The notes: generated by a model not told the origin, from the letters alone. 22,722 nt of DNA from an uncultured Verrucomicrobiales bacterium (GCA_937916135.1 CALFTQ010000055.1:1-22722); one strand, 5' to 3'. Numbered from the stretch's first letter, positions 16,362 through 22,719 are shown. Numbers and translations: made by a program.

Positions 16362-16775
16362 ATGGATAATACAGCGGCAGATGACAGGAAATATGCTGAT
16401 TTACGGCAGCGAACGAAAAATTTCGGGCTGCGCGTCATTCGCATGTGGAAATACCTTCCGAAAACCACCGTGGCACATGTCCTCGGCAAACAATTACTCC
16501 GAAGCGCCACATCGGTTGCCGCCAATTATCGTGCCGCCTGCATAGCCAAAAGCGACGCTGATTTTTACCATAAAATCAAAATCTGCCAGGAGGAATCCGA
16601 TGAATGTATCCTTTGGCTTGAATACCTCATCGAGGGCGAAATCCTCCCGGAAAATAAACTCTCTGCCCTGCTGGACGAAGCAAAACAGCTCGCAGCCATT
16701 ATGACAGCATCCTCCCTTACCGTCCACAAGCGTCTGCAGACAATCAAAAATCAATCAGTAATCACTAATCACTAA
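16362..16775 (+). CDS. Four-helix-bundle protein (S23/IVP-like), intact, between inverted heptamer arrays
   Basis: This 137-residue protein resembles the family of ORFs found in 23S rRNA intervening sequences (PF05635, TIGR02436 type). The family's core is visible as LGKQLLRSATSVAANYRAA (41-59), then DFYHKIKICQEESDECILWLEYL (67-89) and AKQLAAIMTASSLTVHKRL (107-125). It has four predicted helices and no signal peptide. No biochemical activity is established for these proteins; an RNA or nucleic-acid role is often suspected. I chose the ATG at 16362 over the GTG at 16353 because the latter is part of array B. The last residues, SVITNH and stop, are encoded by array C. The gene is more AT-rich than its neighbours and interrupts a peptidase pair, which fits later insertion. 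Confidence 0.85.
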   Translation: MDNTAADDRKYADLRQRTKNFGLRVIRMWKYLPKTTVAHVLGKQLLRSATSVAANYRAACIAKSDADFYHKIKICQEESDECILWLEYLIEGEILPENKLSALLDEAKQLAAIMTASSLTVHKRLQTIKNQSVITNH

Positions 16776-16779
16776 TCAT
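16752..16779 (+). repeat. Heptamer array C (four 7-bp units)
   Basis: Units are CAATCAG (16752), TAATCAC (16759 and 16766) and TAATCAT (16773), followed by TTCACC and the ATG of the second peptidase at 16786. It is the inverted partner of array B and supplies the stop codon of the four-helix-bundle gene. Confidence 0.8.
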
Positions 16780-16785
16780 TTCACC

Positions 16786-17889
16786 ATGAAAGATCCTCGT
16801 TATACTCAGCTGGCAGACCAGGTCGTCAACTACTCCGTACGCGTGCAGCCTGGTGAGCATGTGAACCTGCGCATGCAGGACATCCCGGATGCCATGGTCG
16901 TGGAGCTCATCCGCGCCGTGCGCCGCGCCGGCGGCGTACCGCATGTCGATATCTCCCACGCCACCATCTCCAAGGAACTCGCCGCCGGTGCCACCGATGA
17001 GCAGTACGAGCTCGATGGCCGCTACCGCCTGCAGCGGGCGGAAGATATGCAGGTGCACATCTGCTTCTACGCCGATTCGAATACCTTTGAAAACGCCGAT
17101 GTGCCCGGCGAGCGCATGCAGATTGTGAGCCGCCACCTCAAACCCGCCAGCGATGTGACCTGCAACCGCCGCAAGTGGACGGTGCTGGCCTGGCCCACCC
17201 CGAGCATGGCCCAGGCCGCCGGCATGAGCACCGAGGAGTTCGAGGACTTCTACTTCCGCTGCTGCCTGGCCGACTACGCCGCCATGAAGGAAGGCATGCT
17301 GCACCTCAAAGCCCTCATGGAGGCCACCGACCGCGTGCGCATCACCGGCCCCGGCACCGACCTGAGCTTCTCCATCAAGGGCATACCCGCCATCCCCTGC
17401 TGCGGCGATTGCAACGTGCCGGACGGCGAGGTCTACACCGCGCCGGTGAAGGACAGCATCAACGGCACCATCTCCTACAACGCCCCCAGCATCTACCACG
17501 GTGTGCCCTTCGATGGCGTGCGCTTCCGCTTCGAAAACGGCAAAATTGTGGAAGCCCACTGCAACGGCAATGAAGCCTCCCTGCTCAAGATTCTGGATTC
17601 CGATGCCGGCGCCCGCTACATCGGTGAATTCGCCCTGGGGCTCAACCCGCATATCCTCCGCCCCATGCGCGATATCCTCTTCGATGAGAAAATTGCCGGT
17701 TCCTTCCACCTCACCCCCGGCCAGGCATACGATGAAGCACCCAATGGCAACCACTCCGCCGTGCACTGGGACCTCGTCTGCATCCAGCGCCCGGAATACG
17801 GCGGCGGTGAAATCTGGTTCGATGATACACTCATCCGCAAGGATGGGCGCTTCCTCGACCCGAAGCTGAGCATCTTCAACGCAGAATAA
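16786..17889 (+). CDS. M29-family metallo-aminopeptidase, second of a tandem pair
   Basis: This is a 367-residue paralogue of the peptidase at 15230-16339. A gap-free alignment by eye gives about 62% identity overall, near 49% in residues 1-180 and near 75% in 181-360. All proposed metal ligands are kept at the same positions: E215, E281, H308, Y315, H327 and D329. The divergence is concentrated in the N-terminal half, especially residues 80-130, so the two enzymes may differ in substrate choice while sharing chemistry. The start ATG follows array C and lacks a Shine-Dalgarno site. The stop is followed by CCCCCTCT and, 18 bp on, the metallophosphoesterase, so the two may be co-transcribed. 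Confidence 0.88.
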   Translation: MKDPRYTQLADQVVNYSVRVQPGEHVNLRMQDIPDAMVVELIRAVRRAGGVPHVDISHATISKELAAGATDEQYELDGRYRLQRAEDMQVHICFYADSNTFENADVPGERMQIVSRHLKPASDVTCNRRKWTVLAWPTPSMAQAAGMSTEEFEDFYFRCCLADYAAMKEGMLHLKALMEATDRVRITGPGTDLSFSIKGIPAIPCCGDCNVPDGEVYTAPVKDSINGTISYNAPSIYHGVPFDGVRFRFENGKIVEAHCNGNEASLLKILDSDAGARYIGEFALGLNPHILRPMRDILFDEKIAGSFHLTPGQAYDEAPNGNHSAVHWDLVCIQRPEYGGGEIWFDDTLIRKDGRFLDPKLSIFNAE

Positions 17890-17907
17890 CCCCCTCTATT
17901 CAAACAG

Positions 17908-18735
17908 ATGTCTGAAAAATCCCGCACCCGGCTTCTGGTTCTGCTCCTCCTGCTTATCCTCGGTTATGCAGGGATACGGATCTTCGGCAGTTGGGGGGCC
18001 GCCCGCCTGGAATGCAACCGGGTGCCGCTGCCGGCGGAGGCCCTGCCGGCAGCGGGGCCTCTGCGCATTGCCCTGTTGTCCGATGTGCACAATGCCCCGG
18101 ACACCATGGCTGAATGCATCGAGCATATTTCAAACTCGCAGCCGGACCTCATCATTCTGGCTGGCGATTATGTTGAAGCCGGCAACCGGTTCATGCGCAC
18201 CCGCTGGTTGGTGAATGGTCTGCGCAAGCTCCGCAGCATTGCCCCCACCTTCGCAATCCTCGGGAATCATGACTATGAAAAACTCGAGCAGGTCGAGCGC
18301 GTCTTTACCACGGCGGGTGTCCCCATCCTCCGTAACCAGGCTCTGGACTGGACCACCCCCACCGGCCGCACACTCCGCATCATCGGCCTGGGTGACTGGA
18401 ACGAGGGAGATGAAGCCCCCGCCGCCTGCATGCTTCCCACTGGCCAGGAGCAGCACCCCGTACTCCTCCTCTCGCACGACCCGGAAAGCCGCTGGCTGCT
18501 CCGCGGCTACGATTGGGATCTCATGCTCTCCGGCCACACCCACGGCGGCCAGCTTGGTAATCCCTTCACCGGGGAATTCATCTCTTTCCGCTCCTCCATG
18601 CCCGCCGGGCTTTTCGCTTTCGAAGGCAAGCGCCGTGTGTTTGTCACGCGCGGAGCTGGCTCCATTCTCGGCATGCGTTTCTTCTGCCCGCCCGAAGTAA
18701 ACATCCTTGAAATAAAAGAGAACACGTTGGAATAA
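17908..18735 (+). CDS. Membrane-anchored metallophosphoesterase (YkuE/YaeI-like)
   Basis: This calcineurin-like phosphoesterase of 275 residues hydrolyses a phosphoester with two metal ions; the substrate is unknown. Metal-site motifs appear in order: D59 and H61 (LLSDVHN), D87 (LAGDYVE), N120 and H121 (GNHDY), H180 (LLSHDPE), and H200 and H202 (SGHTHGGQ). Residues 8-27 form one hydrophobic segment, probably an N-terminal membrane anchor placing the domain outside the cytoplasm, as in YkuE-type enzymes. Some relatives act on lipid A precursors or other lipids, but I cannot assign that from sequence. It starts 18 bp after the second peptidase with no Shine-Dalgarno site. The terminator is unclear. 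Confidence 0.88.
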   Translation: MSEKSRTRLLVLLLLLILGYAGIRIFGSWGAARLECNRVPLPAEALPAAGPLRIALLSDVHNAPDTMAECIEHISNSQPDLIILAGDYVEAGNRFMRTRWLVNGLRKLRSIAPTFAILGNHDYEKLEQVERVFTTAGVPILRNQALDWTTPTGRTLRIIGLGDWNEGDEAPAACMLPTGQEQHPVLLLSHDPESRWLLRGYDWDLMLSGHTHGGQLGNPFTGEFISFRSSMPAGLFAFEGKRRVFVTRGAGSILGMRFFCPPEVNILEIKENTLE

Positions 18736-18743
18736 TTATTGCC

Positions 18744-18840
18744 ACCCGGGCCCGTCAAGCTGCACTTCACACACGGGCCCGAGGCAGGCTGCGCATTCCC
18801 CCGCATATCGCTTTTTTTGCTGTTTTACACGGGCCCGGGT
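18744..18840. repeat. Three CGGGCCCG palindromes before glnN
   Basis: ACCCGGGCCCGT (18744-18755) and ACGGGCCCGGGT (18829-18840) form a perfect inverted repeat of 12 bp. A third partial copy, ACGGGCCCG, lies at 18773-18781. All three share the self-complementary octamer CGGGCCCG. They lie between the metallophosphoesterase and glnN, upstream of the probable glnN -10. They could be operator sites, or the paired ends of a REP-type element; the T7 run at about 18812-18818 lies inside. Confidence 0.6.
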
Positions 18841-18861
18841 GCCACGGCCTGGAAATTTTGC

Positions 18862-18890
18862 TGTACAAGCGGCAGGAAAACAAGTAATAT
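18862..18890 (+). promoter_or_regulatory. Weak candidate glnN promoter
   Basis: TGTACA (18862-18867) and TAATAT (18885-18890) are 17 bp apart. Transcription would start near 18897, about 50 nt before glnN. The GG and GC doublets just upstream are too close together for a sigma-54 site. Confidence 0.35.
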
Positions 18891-18946
18891 CAGCGCATCG
18901 CGGTGTATAGAGCCACCTGCGCAAAAGATACAAGCACTGTACCACA

Positions 18947-21052
18947 ATGGCTGAAGAAAGCACAAAGAACCCCATGGAAGCCCTTGAGGCTTTGTACGGA
19001 AGTGATACCTTTGGTATCAAGACCATGGAGAAGTACCTCTCCAAGAGTGCCTTCAAGAAAATGATGCAAACCATCCAGATGGGAGGCAAGCTCGACATGG
19101 GCATTGCGGACGAAGTGGCCCAGGCCATGAAGGTATGGGCTCTCTCCAAGGGTGCCACGCATTACACGCACTGGTTCCAGCCGCTCTCTGATGCCACGGC
19201 AGAAAAGCATGATTCTTTCGTGGAACCGGATGGCAAAGGCGGCATGATTTTTGAATTTACCGGCAAGAACCTCATCCAGGCTGAGCCAGATGCCTCCTCC
19301 TTCCCCAGTGGTGGTATCCGCGCCACTTTCGAAGCCCGCGGTTACACCGCCTGGGATCCCACCAGCCCCGCTTTCATCAAGCGCACGGCGAACACCGTGA
19401 CACTCTGCATTCCGACCGCGTTCTGCTCCTACACCGGCGAAGCCCTGGACAAGAAAACACCGCTGCTGCGCTCCATGTTTGCCGTGGGGCGCCAGACCAG
19501 GCGTGTGCTGGAATGCTTCGGGCTGCACCCCAGCACAGTGGAAACCAACCTGGGCGCTGAGCAGGAATATTTCCTCATCGACCGCGACCTGTACATCCAG
19601 CGCCCGGACCTCATCGAGACAGGTCGCACGCTGTTCGGTTGCCTGCCGCCCAAGCACCAGCAGATGGAGGACCACTACTTCGGCTCCATCAAGGAACGTG
19701 TGCTGGAGTTCATGACCTCCGTGGATCATGCCCTGTGGGCTCTCGGCGTGCCTTCCAAGACCCGCCACAACGAGGCCGCGCCCGGCCAGTTCGAGATCTG
19801 CCCGCTGTTCGAGCCCTGCAATGTGGCCGTGGATCACAACGTGATGATTATGGACATTCTGGAGCGTCAGGCTCTGAAGTTCAACCTGGTCTGCCTGCTG
19901 CACGAGAAACCGTACAGCTCGGTGAACGGCAGTGGCAAGCACAACAACTGGTCGCTTTCCACGCCGGAGCTCGGCTCCCTTTTCTCCCCGGGTAAGACCC
20001 CGCACAGCAACGTGCTCTTCCTCACCTTCCTGGCCAGCGTCATCCAATGCATCGACCGCCACGCCGATCTGCTGCGGGCCTCCATCTCCAAGGCTGGCAA
20101 TGACCACCGCCTGGGTGCAGCAGAGGCTCCGCCCGCCATCATGAGCATCTTCCTGGGCGATGAACTCACCGACATCGTGGAGCAGATTATGCACGGGGGC
20201 GCCAAGTCCTCCTGCGCCAAGACAACCATGGAGCTGGGGGTGGATACCTTGCCGGAGCTGCCGAAGGATACCACAGACCGCAACCGCACCTCTCCCTTCG
20301 CCTTCACCGGCAACAAGTTCGAATTCCGCGGCGTCGGTTCTTCCCAGACCTGCGCCTGGCCCATGACCGTGCTGAACACCATCATGGCCGAATCGCTGGA
20401 TGAGGTGGCCACCCGCCTTGAACCCGTGGCCGGCACCCCTGCCTTCAAGGAAGAGGTGCAGAAACTCATCGCAGAGATGATCACCGCCCACAGCCGCATC
20501 ATATTCAACGGCAACGGTTATTCTGATGAATGGGTGCAGGAAGCCGAGCGCCGCGGCCTGCCCAACATCAAATCCACCCCTGAGGCTCTGGAAGTGCTCT
20601 CCCGCCCGGATACGCTGGAACTCATGCAGAAGTACGGCGTGCTTTCCAATGCTGAGCTGCTGGCCCGCAAGGAAATCCAGATTGAGAACTACGAGAAGCT
20701 CATCGATATCGAAGCCAAGACCTGCCTCAACATGCTGGAAACCATCTACATGCCCGCCATCGCAGAGCAGATGACCCAGATTTGCAACACCGTGGCAGCC
20801 ATCCAGGCAGCCGGCCTCTCTGCCGGTCTCAAAGCCGCCACGGCAAAAGCAGAAGCCGTGGGTTCTCTCTACGACCTGCTGCCAGACCGTATCGCAGACC
20901 TGTCCTCTGCCATCGAGGCTGGCAACCCCGCCCACATGCGCACCGCCATGGTGGCGGCCCGCGAGGTGGTGGACAAACTCGAAACCATGGTAGATGCCGA
21001 CCTGTGGCCAGTGCCTACCTACGCCGAAATGCTGAACATCCACAGCAGATAA
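18947..21052 (+). CDS. glnN: Glutamine synthetase type III
   Basis: This enzyme makes glutamine from glutamate, ammonia and ATP. At 701 residues it is the large GSIII form, not the roughly 470-residue GSI. Diagnostic segments are THYTHWFQPL (71-80), TAEKHDSF (84-91), EPDASSFPSGG (113-123), NLGAEQEYFLIDRDLY (201-216), KTRHNEAAPGQFE (271-283) and NGSGKHNNWS (327-336). The C-terminal third is a long helical region typical of GSIII. It appears to be a single-gene unit: it follows a 211-bp gap and has its own terminator. No ntrBC, glnB or amt gene is present in the window. The start ATG at 18947 lacks a Shine-Dalgarno site. The preceding palindromes suggest regulation. Confidence 0.95.
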   Translation: MAEESTKNPMEALEALYGSDTFGIKTMEKYLSKSAFKKMMQTIQMGGKLDMGIADEVAQAMKVWALSKGATHYTHWFQPLSDATAEKHDSFVEPDGKGGMIFEFTGKNLIQAEPDASSFPSGGIRATFEARGYTAWDPTSPAFIKRTANTVTLCIPTAFCSYTGEALDKKTPLLRSMFAVGRQTRRVLECFGLHPSTVETNLGAEQEYFLIDRDLYIQRPDLIETGRTLFGCLPPKHQQMEDHYFGSIKERVLEFMTSVDHALWALGVPSKTRHNEAAPGQFEICPLFEPCNVAVDHNVMIMDILERQALKFNLVCLLHEKPYSSVNGSGKHNNWSLSTPELGSLFSPGKTPHSNVLFLTFLASVIQCIDRHADLLRASISKAGNDHRLGAAEAPPAIMSIFLGDELTDIVEQIMHGGAKSSCAKTTMELGVDTLPELPKDTTDRNRTSPFAFTGNKFEFRGVGSSQTCAWPMTVLNTIMAESLDEVATRLEPVAGTPAFKEEVQKLIAEMITAHSRIIFNGNGYSDEWVQEAERRGLPNIKSTPEALEVLSRPDTLELMQKYGVLSNAELLARKEIQIENYEKLIDIEAKTCLNMLETIYMPAIAEQMTQICNTVAAIQAAGLSAGLKAATAKAEAVGSLYDLLPDRIADLSSAIEAGNPAHMRTAMVAAREVVDKLETMVDADLWPVPTYAEMLNIHSR

Positions 21053-21075
21053 GCCCCCCCCCTGCATCACTCAGG

Positions 21076-21105
21076 AAGCCCCCGCCTCCCCTGGCGGGGG
21101 CTTTT
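21076..21105 (+). terminator. glnN terminator
   Basis: The stem AAGCCCCCGCC (21076-21086) pairs with GGCGGGGGCTT (21093-21103), with a 6-nt loop. The T-run continues to 21105. Confidence 0.85.
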
Positions 21106-21224
21106 GGCATAAGCCATTCACCGCAAACCTTCCTGCGGCAAAAATTCAAATGCGTATCTTTTATTAATTGCACATTCTCCCATGCAACGTCAAGCACAAA
21201 TCGTGTAGGTGCCGCATTTTAGGC

Positions 21225-21253
21225 TTGACAAGTCGTTAAGAAATCCGTAACAT
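21225..21253 (+). promoter_or_regulatory. Promoter of the small secreted protein
   Basis: A perfect TTGACA (21225-21230) and TAACAT (21248-21253) are 17 bp apart. The expected start, near 21260, is only about 3 bases before the ATG at 21263. Confidence 0.75.
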
Positions 21254-21262
21254 GTCTTCGAC

Positions 21263-21673
21263 ATGAGAGTAACCATGACCATACTGACAGGCCTGATGAT
21301 GGTGCTCACAGCGCAATCCGAAATAGTGACTGCGCTGCGCCCGGCTATCAGGGAGGCCGCTGCCAAAAATGGTGTGGATCCCGTGCTGATGGAGGCAATC
21401 ATCCGACACGAATCGGCCAATGCCACATCAAGTGCTGCCCGCCGCAAGAACAATCTGGCGGGTATCATGGGACGCCGCGGACAGCGACGCTATGCAAGCA
21501 AGGAAGCCTGCGTGCAGGATCTGGCAGAGCTACTGGCCAAGTACCGCGCCAAAGGCCGCGTGACTGTGGTACAGATCAGTCGCGCCTATTGTTCTAACTC
21601 CAAACACTGGGTAAGCCGCATTTCCTCCACCATGAGTGCCATCCGCAAAGGCAAGTGGGGAGAATACAAATAA
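21263..21673 (+). CDS. Small secreted glucosaminidase/lysozyme-like protein
   Basis: This 136-residue protein has an N-terminal hydrophobic segment (about residues 6-18) that looks like a signal peptide ending near LTAQS. The rest resembles a minimal GH73-type (glucosaminidase, lysozyme-fold) domain. It has a candidate catalytic E50 in IIRHESA, the NNLAGIMG segment (63-70) comparable to the family's N-x-FGIKG, and a C-terminal YCSNSKHWVSRISSTMSAI like the usual Y-W-V motif. There are no cell-wall-binding repeats. It may trim peptidoglycan, but activity is not assured. A second in-frame ATG at 21275 would still leave a signal-like helix. The stop is followed directly by heptamer array D and then a terminator. 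Confidence 0.65.
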   Translation: MRVTMTILTGLMMVLTAQSEIVTALRPAIREAAAKNGVDPVLMEAIIRHESANATSSAARRKNNLAGIMGRRGQRRYASKEACVQDLAELLAKYRAKGRVTVVQISRAYCSNSKHWVSRISSTMSAIRKGKWGEYK

Positions 21674-21694
21674 ATGCAGATTTCAGAACGCAGA
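21674..21694 (+). repeat. Heptamer array D (three 7-bp units)
   Basis: Units are ATGCAGA (21674), TTTCAGA (21681) and ACGCAGA (21688). The array starts at the base after the stop codon of the secreted-protein gene. Bases 21674-21696 are the exact reverse complement of 22157-22179 in array E. Confidence 0.75.
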
Positions 21695-21733
21695 ATATGC
21701 ATTCAACGTGTGGCACCCGCCGCACCGGATAAG

Positions 21734-21766
21734 AAAAAAAGCCTGAGCTCCGCTCAGGCTTTTTTA
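21734..21766. terminator. Bidirectional rho-independent terminator
   Basis: The stem GCCTGAGC (21741-21748) pairs with GCTCAGGC (21752-21759), loop TCC, flanked by A7 on the left and T6 on the right. It ends the transcript of the secreted-protein gene and would also stop minus-strand transcription. Confidence 0.85.
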
Positions 21767-21804
21767 TTGATGCGGCAATTAAAGATTGATGAGTTCTACG
21801 CATT
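21764..21804. repeat. Diverged third copy of the terminal repeat
   Basis: About 41 bp align to 22668-22708 with four mismatches, including the core GGCAATTAAAGATTGATG. It is in the same orientation as the right-end copy and follows directly on the T-run of the terminator. Confidence 0.7.
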
Positions 21805-21839
21805 TAACAAATTGGAATTTGTGGGGGACCATTGTCGGA

Positions 21840-21896
21840 GCACGGGACTTCAGTCCCGATTGGAAGCACCGTGATTTCGGGACTGAAGTCCCGTGC
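21840..21896. repeat. REPIN-like pair of inverted palindromic repeats
   Basis: Two perfectly complementary 20-bp arms lie at 21840-21859 and 21877-21896, separated by 17 bp. Each arm contains its own hairpin (GGGACT, two bases, AGTCCC). Paired REP sequences in inverted orientation define REPINs, which RAYT transposases can spread. No RAYT gene is in the window. Confidence 0.7.
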
Positions 21897-21951
21897 CCCG
21901 ATGGCTACAAACATCAATTTGTCGTTCGTCAAAGCAATATTATTTAACTGA

Positions 21952-22143
21952 CGCAGCAATAATTACTTGCAGCACGAAGTTATCGGCAAACAACTGCTTA
22001 GATGCGGCACCTCGATAGGCGCCAATTACCGAGCTGCCATTATGACCGCCTCTGGTATCACTGTTCATAAACGTTTGATATCAAAAGGACAGAAAATGAA
22101 CACTAAATTAAAAAAAGCCTGTGCGGCGGGAGCCGCACGGTGA
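21952..22143 (+). pseudogene. Four-helix-bundle gene remnant with an internal deletion
   Basis: The frame starts after a TGA (21949-21951) and has no start codon near its homologous part. Codons from 21976 read EVIGKQLLRCGTSIGANYRAA and then continue directly as IMTASGITVHKRL. In the intact copy at 16362-16775 the same two blocks (LGKQLL..ANYRAA and IMTASSLTVHKRL) are separated by 53 residues (60-112). The junction lies where both sides encode Ala-Ala (GCCGCC or GCAGCC in the intact gene). That is what deletion between short direct repeats would give. The divergence between the two copies shows it is not a recent duplicate. The N-terminal 35 residues are also missing, and the tail after 22075 is not homologous. 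Confidence 0.85.
22109..22140 (-). terminator. rlmH terminator
   Basis: On the minus strand a stem GTGCGGC/GCCGCAC with a 4-nt loop is followed by AGGC and a run of seven T residues (22116-22110). It lies 43 bp past the rlmH stop, beyond heptamer array E, and overlaps the end of the pseudogene frame. Confidence 0.75.
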
Positions 22144-22149
22144 ATGCTC

Positions 22150-22177
22150 ATTCTGCATTCTGCGTTCTGAAATCTGC
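22150..22177 (+). repeat. Heptamer array E (four 7-bp units)
   Basis: Units are ATTCTGC (22150 and 22157), GTTCTGA (22164) and AATCTGC (22171), with a partial fifth ATTCC. It lies 5 bp from the rlmH stop codon, inside the rlmH 3' untranslated region, and is the inverted partner of array D. Confidence 0.8.
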
Positions 22178-22182
22178 ATTCC

Positions 22183-22623
22183 TTAGTCTCGATGATAGGG
22201 AGAGCCGGCAAGGAGAGTGTGCACGCGGTAAATCTGCTCCAGCAACACCACGAGGGCGAGCTCATGCTGCATAGTGTGGCGGCCCAGGCAGAGCACATGG
22301 TCGCAGGCCGCGCGGAGGGCAGGCGTGTGGCCATCTGCCGCGCCGATAAGGAAAGCCACATGCTTGACCGACTGGAGCTGCCAGCGGCGCACACGGGATT
22401 CGAGCTCACGGGTAGTCCAGTTTTCGCCGCGCTCATCCATGGCAATGCGGAGGCAGCCCTCGCTGGCTTCCAGCAGGCGGGCAGAAACCGCCTCCGAATC
22501 ACCAGCCTTCACGTAGCGGAGCTCCACCTTGCCCAGCGGGCGCAGGCGTTCCTCGAAAAACCTGACCCCATCTCTGGCGTAGGCAATAGAGGGCCTGGCA
22601 GCAGCAATGATACGAAAATCCAT
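22183..22623 (-). CDS. rlmH: 23S rRNA (pseudouridine1915-N3)-methyltransferase
   Basis: This SPOUT-class enzyme methylates pseudouridine 1915 in helix 69 of 23S rRNA using S-adenosylmethionine. It has 146 residues. The trefoil-knot signature is AFLIGAADGH (about 93-102), and the C-terminus has HELALVVLLEQIYR and the final PYHRD, the family's conserved tail. The frame stays open upstream to 22707, but that extension reads through the terminal repeat and the promoter, so the ATG at 22623 is chosen. It has no Shine-Dalgarno site. It is convergent with the secreted-protein gene, with the repeat-rich region between them. Confidence 0.93.
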   Translation of the reverse strand: MDFRIIAAARPSIAYARDGVRFFEERLRPLGKVELRYVKAGDSEAVSARLLEASEGCLRIAMDERGENWTTRELESRVRRWQLQSVKHVAFLIGAADGHTPALRAACDHVLCLGRHTMQHELALVVLLEQIYRVHTLLAGSPYHRD

Positions 22624-22633
22624 GGCTGACACC

Positions 22634-22662
22634 ACGGTACAACATATCCCCTGCCGCGTCAA
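22634..22662 (-). promoter_or_regulatory. Candidate rlmH promoter
   Basis: On the minus strand TTGACG (22662-22657) and TACCGT (22639-22634) are 17 bp apart. The -10 keeps only T1, A2 and T6 of the consensus. The start would be 3-4 bases before the ATG at 22623. Confidence 0.45.
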
Positions 22663-22667
22663 CCCTT

Positions 22668-22719
22668 TTATTGATGAGGCAATTAAAGATTGATGTGTTA
22701 TCCGCATTGGTGGTGACGG
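22668..22719. repeat. Terminal interspersed repeat, right copy
   Basis: This is the exact reverse complement of bases 1-52. It lies just upstream of the rlmH promoter. The last three bases of the window (22720-22722) lie beyond the match. Confidence 0.85.

Noticed and set aside
16362..16775. Four-helix-bundle gene as an Avd component of a diversity-generating retroelement
   Set aside because: No reverse transcriptase, template repeat or variable repeat could be found in the window.
16332..16779. Four-helix-bundle gene as part of a 23S rRNA intervening sequence
   Set aside because: It lies between two peptidase genes; there is no rRNA in the window.
18851..18864. Sigma-54 promoter before glnN
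   Set aside because: The GG and GC doublets are separated by 7 bp, not the required 10.
22065..22502. 145-residue minus-strand frame overlapping rlmH
   Set aside because: Low-complexity shadow in another frame of rlmH that runs into the pseudogene and terminator.
22624..22707. N-terminal extension of rlmH
   Set aside because: It is encoded by the dispersed terminal repeat and the promoter. The same repeat makes a similar peptide start on the minus strand at 21803.
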